A stretch of DNA of 64,000 bases from Patagioenas fasciata (taxonomy: Eukaryota > Chordata > Aves > Columbiformes > Columbidae): positions 56,271,898 through 56,335,897 of the forward strand of contig NC_092521.1 of the NCBI RefSeq assembly GCF_037038585.1, given 5' to 3'. Both the position numbers and the translations under genes were made by a program. Of this stretch, positions 11,203 through 22,797 are shown one piece after another. Each line of letters starts with the position of its first letter. Within the stretch, counting starts at the first letter, position 1. The notes beneath the pieces are model-generated. The model saw only the letters and a list, made by a program, of their open reading frames with translations, was not told the origin of the DNA and ran no database searches.

Positions 11203-11656
11203 ATGGGGCTCTGCTACAGCCTGCGCCCGCGGCTCTTCGGCGACGCCGGCGGTGGCGGCGGCTCCATCTCCAGCACCGGCGCCGCCTCGGAGCCCGAAGC
11301 GCCGGTCGAGCCTCACGCCGCCCCGCAGCCGCAGCCCCTCGGCGCCCCGCTCCGGCCCGGCGGTAAGCCCGGCGGGGAGGCGGACGGGCCGCCGCTGCTG
11401 CTGCAGAACGGTGGCGGTAACGGGGCGGCCCCTGAGCGGCCGGCGTTGCCCAAGGCCGGCGGCCCCGGCGGCGGGGGGAAGGCGGCGCGGCAGCAGGCGC
11501 TGCACCAGCCGCCGGCGCTGCAGAGACCCTGGGAGAAGCTGCGCCTGGAGGAGCGGGAGGCGGAGAAGGAGGCGAGGAAAGTCAGCAAGAGCATCGACCG
11601 GGCGCTCAAGGAGCAGAAGCGGGAGTACAAGCAGACGCACCGCCTGCTGCTGCTGG
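11203..11656 (+). CDS. GNAL long isoform, first coding exon
   Basis: First coding exon of the G(olf) alpha subunit, long (XL-type) isoform. G(olf) couples receptors to adenylyl cyclase at the plasma membrane, notably in olfactory neurons and striatum. The exon encodes 151 codons plus one base. Residues 1-9 (MGLCYSLRP) match the long-isoform start as I remember it from mammals. Gly2, Cys4 and Ser6 form a likely lipid-attachment end. Residues 14-108 are Gly-, Pro- and Ala-rich and probably disordered. Residues 111-147 are a charged helix (EKLRLEEREAEKEARKVSKS onward), the alpha-N helix that contacts beta-gamma. THRLLLL at 145-151 leads to the glycine completed in the next exon, ahead of the AGESGKST loop. 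The ATG has G at -3 and G at +4. The exon appears about 25 residues longer than the human counterpart, mostly in the low-complexity part. The GTPase domain is encoded beyond the window. Confidence 0.93.
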
Positions 11657-11662
11657 GTACGT
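11657..11662 (+). other. GNAL exon 1 splice donor
   Basis: The sequence CTGG followed by GTACGT splits the glycine codon of LLLLG after its first base. This is the phase-1 junction used at the same place in other Gs-family alpha-subunit genes such as GNAS. Reading through the donor would replace the conserved AGESGKST with TCVYMDV, so splicing here is required. Confidence 0.92.
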
Positions 11663-11872
11663 GTGTGTATATGGATGTGTGTGCGGGGCGTGTGCCGGGG
11701 CGGGCAGGTGCCCCGCGGGGTTCCCCGACAGCGCCCCCCTCCCCGGCTTCCCCCGTTTTCCTTGAGCGCCCTCCATCCCTTCTTTGTCTCCCCGCTGCTC
11801 CCCCCACCCCGGCCCTGCCCTCCCGCCCCCCGGCCGTCTCGCTCCCCGGGCTCTCCCCCAGACAGGTTTCCA

Positions 11873-11918
11873 CCTTCTTTTCCCCTCCTCCTCCCCTTCT
11901 TCTCTCCTCCTTTTTTCT
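11873..11918. repeat. 46-base uninterrupted pyrimidine tract
   Basis: A pure C/T tract of 46 bases, about 215 bases downstream of the exon 1 donor and inside the CpG island. No AG follows at a useful distance, so it is not a good acceptor. Pure purine-pyrimidine tracts can form triplex DNA or nascent-transcript R-loops; this is a property of the class and has not been shown here. Confidence 0.85.
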
Positions 11919-12095
11919 GGCCCTGGTTTTGCAATGGAGAACACGATCGGCGCTTGTCCCTGCGAGGGCGAGCGGCTCCACCCAGGCCGGCGGGGGAGCA
12001 GCGGGGTCTGCCCGGGGAGGGCAGCCCTGCCCTGGGCCGGAGCGGCCGCCATCGCCCCGCGGGGGCCGCCTGGGCCAGGAGTTGCCATAGCGCCT

Positions 12096-15000
12096 GAGCA
12101 AGTGGGAAACACTAAAAAAAACCGCAGCAGAAAGGAGGAAAAATGGACATGTAGAAAGATGCGTGTAGCCTGTAGATGATCCTCCTCTGCCGTGTGTAAT
12201 CAGGGAAGGCTTGATGAGGAGCGGCAGTGTGGTCTTGTGGCTCCTAAATCAGAGGAGTGCTGGTGGGCAATAGGCTCTGTATTTAAGGAAGCAGTGAGCG
12301 GTGTAAGGGGGAAATAAGCGGGCGTGGGTATGTATATTCCTCACAGGCGTCGCCTCTGCTATGAGATGTGTTTTTCAGCTGTTGGCTCTCAAATTTTTTT
12401 TGGGGGATGACTTGTCAGCTTTTGTCCCCTCTTCTCTGAGGCGCTACATGCAGTCTGTTGCCACTGCTCTTTCTAAGCATTAGTTAATAGCCCTCTCCAG
12501 AGGATTTATATCAGCTGATACATTTACAGTATGAAAACCACAGGGGTATCTAATACAAGCATCTGATATCCTGCAGGAAACAGAACAGTCATACTGCAGG
12601 GCTTTTTTAATGATTGGAGGAGAGGGCTTATTTCACCTCTTAACTCTGGTCATAAATCTCTGTTTTCTGTTAGTGTGGAAATACTGATTTGCTTTTGCAC
12701 TAGCTTGCTTTGCGTGTTTTTGTAACGTTGCGTGGTGTGGAGTCTTGGTGGTTATCTATGTGCATTTCAGATTTTGAGTAGTCTTACGTCTTTCTTTGTA
12801 AAGATGTACTTCCATGTTATGGGATTCCTTCATTCCTTTTGGTGGGTGAGGGGAGGAGAAAATATGAAATACAGCAGTGCACAAAGGGTGTAAGTTTGCT
12901 AGAACTGTAGTGTTCCAGTTCAAAAAAAAACAAATAATGGGCTTTATTATTTCCCACAAAATACCGACCTGTAAGATACCCAGTACATCTAGTAAAAGGA
13001 AAAAGGAAGAAGATGTAGTTTTGACTCCATGGGATTAATAATATTATTTGTAAAATATTTCTTTTGATACTTGAACTGTTACAGTATTTAACTCTAAAAT
13101 TTTAAATATTCGATTTTTTAAAAGCATATTTTAAAAGGGTTTTTTCCCCTGTAACCTCTGGGAGTGTGTTGTGACCAGTATGGCTACAAAGATACTAGTT
13201 GGTGGCCTTCCTCTGGAGAGCAATGTAACTGCTTGAACAAAAGCATCTTGACAAATAGATACTGTGCGTAGTCTATAACATGGGTGGTTGTCATAGTAAA
13301 CCAGAGCAGTAAACATCTGTTTAGAAACAATGCAATTTGAAAAATAAACCATCTCTGACCCTTAGCACCCTGAAAGAAACTCAACACTCCTAAGACTCTC
13401 TGCGGTAAATTTTGTATTAAATCTGTGTCATAATCGGAAAATAGTCTCTTGATCTCCACATCATGGAGAGGAAATACTGGATTATTGTTTCGGCCCTCAC
13501 AGATAAGGGCCTGGCATAAATGTTTGATTTGGATGTAGGGAGAGCTGCAGGTGCTTTGTGTTGCTGTTTGCAAATAAGTGGGAATGCTGCTCTAGATAAG
13601 GGGAGCTATTTAGAACGAGGAAGGGTTTGTTTGTCAGAGGAGGAGTAAAGCAAAATTGCATTGCGCTAGGTAATCATTTTCAGTCTTGCACAGAGGAAGA
13701 GACTTAGGATGTATATACAAAGGTCTTTTAGAACAAAGAATATTATAAGCTTGGTATCTTATAACATTTCTGGTGGTAACTCAATCCCTGTCCCTAAGGT
13801 CTTTCTGGCAGAGCGAACCTAGAAAGTGCACCTTTGCTAGAGAGGAGTGTCTGTGCAGATCAACATGGAGGAAATGCACAGCAGAGGGGAAATGGTGAAT
13901 GCAGTGACAGCAGAGCACTGTCACAGAATAAACAAAGTTGAGCAACAGCGTTGGTGTGGGCTTTGTTTCTTCTTTTTAAATACAAGTTTGTGAATAATTG
14001 CTTCTTTTTGATTTGTATGTCTTGCATGTGAACTGGAGCAAGTTTAGAGAATATTATCGAAATTTTAGAGGAAAATGCAGTGTATATTTTAAGGAGCTAC
14101 TACTAGATATCAAAAGGATATGCATATAAATGCACTAGTATAAGAGTGCTAATAATCTCTAGAGTCTCTAAATAAGTAGTATATTAGAAGAGAAGCTTCT
14201 ATAAATGTTTGAAAACAACCTTTCCCTAAAAGCGCACTAATTCTCCCTTTATTATGTCAGATGAAAACAATCAGCTTTGTGATGAGCTGTGCATATAAGT
14301 TATCAAAATATTATGAAGTCTCAAAGGGTTTTTTTAGTGTATGTTGGTAAATGGCTAAGAACACTTTCTTGCCTGTCACAGCTTCCCTCCAACTAATGTC
14401 TCGTGCTGCACATAATGTTTTGATGCTCCCTTCTAACCTACATTCAGAAATGCTTAATGCATGTTGTCATAACCAATAATTGTGAAAAGACGGGTGTGTG
14501 GTAAGGCCTTGAGATCAGCTGCCTGCATGTGCCCTGCACATAAATATGTGTATCTGTATCAGGTGCCTGTAACTGTCATGCAGGGGCTTCACTAGTGTGC
14601 CAGAATAAAAACAAACAGAGTTTGGGTTGGTTTGCTTGTTTTTCTTCTGCAAGAAGATGAAATGCACATAAAATGGAAACTTGCTTGCCATTGCAACTGG
14701 CTGTTTCTTGTTTAATGTGTTATTTAAAAAGAGGAGAAGGAGCTGGAAATCTTGAATTAATTACGGTGTGCTGTCTTATTCGAGTTCTCTTTTTAAATTT
14801 CCTTTTATTTTTGTAGGTGAAAATGTTAAACTGTGCAGAATTCTTAGGATGCTTTTGCTAACCCTAAGATGAGGATTATTTTTAAGCACAAATATTTATT
14901 GCACAGATCTACAGGGCTTGGTCAGTGTCTTGTAGCTTTGGTTTCTGTTGTTTTGTTTGGTCTCTTTAATTTTGTTTGTTTGTTTTTTGTTTCCCAGAGA

Positions 15001-18000
15001 ACTGCAGACATCCTCTTCTACAAGAGTGTTTTAGCTGCTGATTTCCTAGAAACTGTACAAACATTGCAAATCACTTTATAGAAGCAATTTAAATTCTCAT
15101 TTCCGGTCTTGTATTTTAAACTATTTTGAGAGTAAGAGGGGTGAAGGCGAATTGGCTTTAAGCAAAGTGCTAACCCTTGTGATAGAATTAAGGCTCATGT
15201 AGTGTTGAAGTAAGGTATAGATAGTGGTGTGTGGTTTGGGGGGGGGTGTGGGGCTTTTTTGTGTTTTGTTTTTTGTTTTCTAGATAGCTGTTGTCTTCTG
15301 TTTCCTCTGGCTCCTGTTATTTCCATTTCCCCTACTCTTGGTTACTGTCCTAACTTTGGATGACTTTCTCAAGCAGAACTCATTCTTTTGCACTTCCATG
15401 CTGTACTGAAACTGAAAGTGCTGGGAGTAAAAGCTTTTTTGCTCAACAGAAACTGAAAGTGATGATATGGGTATTGAGGGAGGAAACATGGACATAGTAA
15501 TTTTCTTCATTTAAAAGGTAGTGTAGCTGCTTACATGATATTTGAGTATTGACTTGATAGTGAAATTTGGATAGATTTGATGATGTTTATGTACAAAAGT
15601 GTATAAAACATACAAAGAAACCTGGCTCCCCTGAATTCAGGGAAATCAAGCACGAAGATCCCTTGTCAAGCTTGGAGAGTTCCTAAGCAGTAGATCCCAG
15701 AAAGCTCAGAGGGGTCTAACAGAAGTAATGCTTTACTGTAGTTTTATTTTCTTAACTACCCACCTGTTGACTGTTGTCAGAATTAAACTGTGTTGCAAGA
15801 AGGATTTCTGCTCTGACAGTGGCTTTTGGACTAAAATTGCAGTGTTATTTATGTGTGTTGCATCAGAAAACCATTATCATTCCAAAACCACTTTTAAGTA
15901 TTAAAATTAAACTGAAGTCTTCCTTTAAAATAACTTGAATTTTAACTTTTATATATTGCCAACTCATGTTTATTGATAAGTACCTGAATTTAGTTTAGCT
16001 TGATGTACCGATACTTCCCCTGTGCCTTCGTAAGGCCCATGTGCTTTAGGTGTTTTTGTGTTGCCACCAGAGATGATGCCATCCCTGGTCCATAATGGAG
16101 CTGGGCATCACTGCTTGTGTTTCAGGGTGTTGCACCTTCTTGTTGGATGCTGTCTATGCCTGTCTTCTCCTTACAAAAAAAGTTGTTCGTTTATGTTGAG
16201 ATATATTTGGGATGCCTACAGCCAGGTAGCTCTAGCATGTAGATAATGGATATATAATTGGTAGGAACAGATATTTTCATGACTTAGAGATAATGGCATG
16301 CAAATACTCACCGATGTAATAAAGTAAATGGGGTTTATAATCCCTAATCCTTTGCATCATTCTCATGTCTTTCCAAATGCCCTCTGGTTTTGTTCTAACT
16401 TATGCCATCATATTGAAGTGCATATGCACACCTTGCAGGTGAGAGAACCAGTAGACAGAAGTAATCAGGATGTGTTGGAAATAGTGAATAACTTCCAGCA
16501 CTTGAAAAAAACCCAGAGTTATCCCTGATTCACAACACTTTTCTTTATTTTGTAGTTTACTGACAAATTGCATTTAGCTGGTTTTTTTTTTCCCTTATTT
16601 TTTAATCAGTTAATATTTAAGAAAAAATACACTTTGTTCCATGTTAAGTGTAGCAGTGCTGGGAGGCTCAAACTGCTGTGCAAGGGTGGCTTCTGCAGCT
16701 GTTACTTGGGCAATGTGAACTTTCAGTTATTAGGCAAGTCTTGTCTATTGGTGTGTATTTCACAAATGCTTATTGTAACATGGTGTCTTCATTAAGCAAG
16801 CTATGCTAATATCATCTTTGTCATTTTAAGCTCCCGTTACCATTGTAACTTCAACTGCAGGGACTTTAGGGTATAATAAAACTTCTGGATCTGCACATTT
16901 GTTTTCTGTTTCCCCAGGCCTTTTCTTCCCAGTTTAGAAGAAATACAGTTTGAAACTTTGTTCTCATGTCCATCCCTTTACATTGCTCAGCCTGCACTCC
17001 ATGTTTTGTACCTTGCCAACCCTTTGACATTCCTTAACTGAATCGTAGGAGATTTTTTCAGTCTTCAAGATAACTGTATAAATAATAGTTGTATCGTGGA
17101 TTTTTTTTTTTTTCATTTTAGCATCTTGACACTGTGAAACTATACAAAATTCAGGAAATATTTACTGTGTGGGTTTTTTTCGTAGAGTTATGGCTTCATT
17201 CAGCTTACTCTTCAAGTTGGGTATCATTGATCTTAGGAAGTTGAATTAATGTTTAAAAACCCCTTTCTTATGTTCCTGTTAATCCAGCAGCCTGACTGAG
17301 CTGTGGGATAAACCTGGCCCTCCTTCTGCTTGCCAAGTTAATTTATTTGATACCCTGTTCTAGAAACATTTTGCTTTCGATGAATGATATGGAAATCATT
17401 CTTTTCCATGGACTTCCAAATGATAGTAGAGAAATAAAGTGGTGCTGATAAGATAACAGAGCTGTCAGCCTCTGATAGAAGGGATGGAAACTTCTGGGTT
17501 ACCATTTTGCCTGTGGGAAATCTTGACCTTTTGTTGTTTTCTTAAATTCTGTGTGGTTTGGATCTTTAGTAATGTCTGGTAAGAGGCTCTTCTTAGAGGA
17601 GATGCTTGGTGGGTTAAACAGATGAGTAAGACGAAGCATGGAGCATATGTTATTCAGCCTGTTGACTGGTGCCACGGTCCAAAAGAAATCTAAAGCTGTC
17701 TTTCCCTGAAGAGACAGATCTATTTCTAGAGATGGAATTCTTACTGTGTTCTTAATAAAAACAGCCTTTCATAGATAGTTAAAATCCTCCAGTTATCACT
17801 AAGATTTACAGCTTTGTGTGGCTGTTCAACACTGTGAGGTATTTGTTATGCTGCAGTTGTCAAAACATCTTTCACTTTATAGGGAGAAACTTTGTCTTAC
17901 TGTACAATTACTTACAACCGTCTGACACAACTTTTGAGTATTTTGGATATTTTCATTTGACTGATAATATCATAAATCAATGAGGCTGGGTGGTTGGTTT

Positions 18001-21000
18001 GCTTTTTAAATACCCAGGAGTGCAGGGTCTGGAAGAAATGCAGCCTTGTACCTGGCCTGTGCACATTGTATTTATGCCTTCTTCAAAAGGGGGTGAGCAT
18101 ATTAAGTGTGCTGAGTAGTGGTATTTCATATTATCCCTGTAGCACTATATAGCTATATGTGGAACTTCTGTCTCTTGTGATTTGTCTGCACATGAATATT
18201 AAATACAAGTTTAAGGACTTAAAGCCTCATTGGATGAGCTGTATGAAGAAGAGGAAGGACATACTGTTTGGGATTGGAGTAGATAAAAAGTATTTAAGGA
18301 AATACTAGTTTCTTCTTTTTTGTATTCATTTGCAAATGATCAAAAAATTAAAAAAAAAACAAACCTACCAAATAATATTTGTAACATAAGACATGATATC
18401 AATTGCCTGTAGTGGAAGATCTTAACTAACAAGATCTCTTTGAAGTCGAACTTGAATTGCTACCTCATAATCTGGCATTTTACATTTGTTTGTTTTTAAA
18501 CTTAAGTTTGAAGAATTATAAATTCCACTTAATGTTAAGTTTCAAGAATAATAAATTATTCTTTCAAAAAATATTGTTACTATAGTAAGTCAAATTGAGG
18601 TTGTATTTTAAATTCTATACTATTATCTTTACTTTGATTTTAGCCAAGAATTTACATCATGTACAAACAATATGCATTTTGGAGCCGTTTAAAAGTAGAA
18701 ATCTTCCACCTCCTTCTACTACAATAAATTGAGTCCTTGCTCTCTGTGGGTATCGTTTCCTCACTCCAAATCCCTCTTTTTTTCAGTATTTGAAAATACA
18801 TATTTTTGAAACTTGTAGTATAATCTGTATTTAATTTGTCCTATGTGGATTCAAGTGGATAGAATTGTATTTTTCTATAATGATGAAGCCTGTGTTAAAC
18901 TGTCAGAAGTGTGGATGATCATGTATCCTTATTCGTCTGTGTAAGTGTAATTTACATTAAGCAAGTAATCTTTTATTGAAAGCTGTCGTGAAAGTTGCTG
19001 GAGACATTACCAACTCTGTGCTACAATTCTCTTAATTATGGAGAATTAGTCATTATGATTCTTGAAGCAGATGCAGAACACACTGCATGGTGGTAGGCAG
19101 TGCCACCTTAATAATCTTTATTTTCTTCAACACCTCACACATGGAGGACTAGGCTGCAACAGAAGTGAGTTACTTTTTTTGAGTGAGAACACTCACTCAT
19201 ATTTCACATGCTTGTATTAATTTCATGTTAATTGAAGAAAAGTTTTCTATTCCAGATGATACTTTTTCAGTTGGAGATGCATGTGTGCAGGCACAGACAC
19301 AGTTGTGTAACCACTGAAGTCCTTGTAAAACATGGTAGATTGTCCAGGCGAGTTAAACCAACCCTCACGAGTGTGTGGTTGAATTATATCCTGGTGTATC
19401 TCACAGCCTTAAGCCTTTGCAAGAGCAGGGCAAGTCTAATTGATTCTGTAACAAGATTGAGTTTTTTCATCCTTTGACTTGCTGGATATTTGAATTACAA
19501 AATAGACTTATAATGTTATCTTCTGTTTCTTCTAAGCTTGCTATACTTGTCTAATTCATTCTCTAGGAGAGATATGAACAAGATATTAAGCACTTCTAAC
19601 ATGTACCAGCAAAGACAGAGTTCTTCTTTTATGTTGTTATAAAAACGGTAAACCTAAGATGTAGAAGAACAGAATAATTTGTGTAAAGGACATATGCAGA
19701 AATAACTAGTTCATAATCTCCAATGCTACAGTTGAAGAGGTATTGTTTTGAGTTTTTTAAACTAAAAAAAATAAAGTCTGTTTTCCTTTCTAAATGGCAA
19801 GATGCTGTGGAAGTTATCTATGTCTCTATCGTGTTTTCCCACAATCATTTAATCACCTAATGTTAAAGTGAATAAAGAAAAAAATCCTTGATGTGTACAA
19901 GATAAGTTTTTCTGCTTCAGCTGTGCTTAAGAACCTGGTAATACACTACAATATGCTACTGTCGTATGTGATGCTGTGCAACCTGGTCATGTATAAACAA
20001 GCAGGAAAACTCCGTTAAGGATTGGCTATAGTTTAAGATGACTTTCAGATCTTTTTGTTCATTTGGTTTACTGACTTTTGAGTATGGCTTAATGCAGAAC
20101 AGTAGCTGTTCAAACTGTTTTGCTTTTATCCCTTCTTGAAAATATTTCCGTGAAGGAAAACAGATGGGAGCTACAGGACAATAATTCTGGTTCAAATTGC
20201 ATAGTTGATCTTCCTTTGATTTAACATTTTGAAAGAAAAACAAATATGAAATTTTTTAGAATATTTTCTCACACGTGGGGGAAAGCATAACAACCAGTCA
20301 ACCAACAAACCACTCTTTTTTTGTGTAAATTCTGATGGCTTGGGTTTGTTTAACAGACTGAACTTCATATTGATCTGGACTGTCCCTATAGATGACATAG
20401 CACTGAGGCGGGGGGGAACACAAACTTTTGGCACTTGGAAAAAGACTGGGTAACAAACTGGATTTAAGTAAAGGCCAAGCATTGTTCCTTTTAGAAAATG
20501 TTTTTTTTCTTGCTTCTAAGAATATTTTGAACAGTCTTACACTTCTTGTGATTTTTCAGTGCTCTAATGCATTTAATTTCTCTTACTGGAAGACTGATAC
20601 AGAAACAGTAGAGCTATGCTTGATTTAGTGCTTCCTGATGTTTTGCTTTCAGCTTGGGAGCTGTAGCAATCCTTCTGCTGCTTCCGTGAGATTTCAGGTT
20701 CACCAAGGGTGTAAAAGGCTGATGTTCCGATTCAATTGCTGCTACCTCAGGTTTTCTTACTGTATTTGATATGACATCTGGATTCATGAGCTCGTTTGTT
20801 CAGTAATGAACAGTACAGTACAGCTGGTGTGCTGTTGATGAGGTTTTGTTTTAAATGGAGAAACTACAGCAATATTTAAAGAGGCAACATATTCCTTCTT
20901 GGGACCTTCTACCTCTTAACTCTGTGTTATAGAGGTGAAGATGTTTATTCAGCAGAAAGTTGGGAAAAAAGAACAAGAATACCTACAGTGGTGTTCAACT

Positions 21001-22774
21001 TGCAATGTACAGAACTCCCTTTTCCCAGCAGATTCTAGCTCCAGGTGCGTGTCAGCTATGTCTTGGAACTACCAGAAGTGGAAGGAAAAATGTTTCGTGG
21101 AAAAGGTAAAAAGGAGAGAATAGTTTATTGATACTTGGAAGTTGCTCATAATTTGCTGTAGGAAGGATCACCTGAAGAGTAATCTGCTCCAAAGGCCATT
21201 TGGCAATAGTTGTTGCCTAGTAAAAGGGCATCACAGGAATGTGATCTATCTGCCAGAGACTAAATGATGCTTTCTAACACGTCATGAAAAGTTAAAGCAA
21301 TGCAGTGAAAGGTCAAATGGCCTTTCAGATGACTCTGTTACAGAAGGGTTTGGGGAGTGGGCAGGGGTGAGATGGGACTGTCTTTCATGCTGTGCCCTGC
21401 TATGCCCAGTGCCATTGCTGGTGCTCCTGGTCTAGCCATTTCAGGAGGAGGAAAGTGGGACCGTGATGTTCTGAACAAGAAAGAACAGATATTTCACACT
21501 CACTCCACCTCCCTATGCAATGCTGAAGAACAGGTATCTGTTAATACCGGGTTCTGCTCCTGGGGGAAACCATTCACCTTAATACTACAGTTTGGGGGGG
21601 GGTTGTGTATTGCTTGTGTGAGCAATGGCACAGGTTGCCCAGGTTCTTCAGCACCTGGTGTTCTAGTGCATGTAGGTTGACTGTGGGGCAAAACAAATAC
21701 GTAACGGTCTTAAGCATAACATCAATACATCCTGCCATGTTGACTGCCACTGAAATGTGACCTTTCCATAATGACAACATTTAAGGTAAAGAAGGCTAGA
21801 AAAGTATGGGAGCAAAGCTTTCAATTTTTTTCTTCCCTCCTCTGACTTCCTTTTTAAAGTGAATCTGAAATGCACCTGTAATACCTCACTTTGTGTTTCT
21901 TTACAGGTCAGCTAAATTTATTTAAAAGTAAGAATTTCTGCCAGGTGTTTGGGTTTTTTGGTTTGTTTTTGTTTTCTTTATTGTTGTTGTTTCCCCCCTC
22001 GCTCCCCCCCCATATGTTCTGTGTCCTGATGCCCCTGGTAAAAGAGGAATTAGAAACTTACTTGAACTGGCTGTTTACCTGGTACGGAAGAAAATGCTGG
22101 ATTTATCTCTCTTAATCCTCTGTCAGAAAAAACAATTTGACGATACTGCTGAGTACCAAATAAATGTACATACAGCATCTTTTGAGTTCAGTCTTTTGTC
22201 CCTTAACACAATTCTCTCTAAAGTTAGACTGATAAAGGCTTTAGTATTGGTAGCTGCTTCATCAGCATGAGGTAAGCAACCAGACTGTGGAGTAGTTCTA
22301 AGGAATTTATGAATAAGTAGACTGAAAGTCCAGAAGTAACTGGTTAAGTTTTTCCATTTTACTATGGAACCAAGAAATCATTTTTACATCCCAGTAGTCT
22401 CTGTGCTCTAATAAGTTGTTTGAATTTTAACATTATATGAAGATTACCCTAATAATGTTAAAGTGTTGAAACAGTGGTATTGCTTGGGACCTTATTTGAG
22501 TTCTGAGCAGGACATACACTCTGTCCTACGCACCAGCTTCAGCTTCTACTTGGTTGGAATTCATACTACGCTTGCAATCTCCAGCTTGTTTGTAGCTGTA
22601 ACTCATAGTTCTTCCATTTTTTGAAAGGAAATAATCTGGAAAATATTCTTTAAAAGCTGACTGTGCTCTTCACCTATTGCTCTTGCCAGAACTGTTTTTC
22701 CAGTATCTTAGAAGTGAGCAGTGCCTACTTCTAATGGTGTTTTTGCTTGTGTTTATTTTCTAGAGGAAGCATTC
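12096..22774. other. Intron segment without recognised features
   Basis: AT-rich intronic DNA with T-rich and TG-rich low-complexity patches (around 14,940-14,995, 15,235-15,280 and 21,945-22,010). The longest open frame is a minus-strand one at 13,184-13,573. It has no domain and no bracketing splice sites I trust. An imperfect 23-base direct repeat sits at 18,502-18,557. I see no transposon copy that I can name. Confidence 0.55.
18502..18557. repeat. Imperfect 23-base direct repeat
   Basis: Two copies at 18,502-18,524 and 18,535-18,557 share 21 of 23 bases, starting TTAAGTTT and ending ATAAATT, with a 10-base spacer. It is most likely a local duplication in AT-rich DNA. Confidence 0.6.
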
Positions 22775-22797
22775 TTTTTTTTTTTTTTTTTTTTTTT
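22775..22797. repeat. Poly-T run of 23 bases
   Basis: Uninterrupted T run following tagaggaagcattc. It could be the reverse-strand tail of a retroposed RNA or simple slippage. The sequence after it (reading the minus strand upstream) shows no gene I recognise. Confidence 0.85.

Larger units (their letters stand above)
10490..12095 (+). promoter_or_regulatory. GNAL CpG-island promoter region
   Basis: GC content and CpG density jump abruptly near 10,490 and fall back by about 12,100, while both flanks are AT-rich and CpG-poor. GC-box words occur at 10,816-10,828 (two overlapping GGGCGG-type cores) and 10,922-10,929 (CCCCGCCC). I see no TATA box at a sensible distance, which fits a dispersed CpG-island promoter. 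The island covers the whole first coding exon and the start of the intron. The transcription start cannot be placed from sequence alone; it should lie between the GC boxes and 11,061. Long open frames on both strands inside the island come from its lack of AT-rich stop codons, not from extra genes. Confidence 0.78.

Noticed and set aside
10500-12179. Several long overlapping open frames on both strands, up to 427 codons
   Set aside because: They lie in the CpG island, where AT-rich stop codons are rare. Only the GNAL frame at 11,203-11,656 shows a protein I recognise; the others are Arg-, Pro- and Gly-rich shadows, and those that read through 11,657 ignore a clear splice donor.
13184-13573. 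129-codon minus-strand open frame
   Set aside because: No recognisable domain, it begins at a TTG rather than an ATG, and no convincing acceptor and donor frame it. One or a few such openings are expected in 64 kb of six-frame AT-rich sequence.
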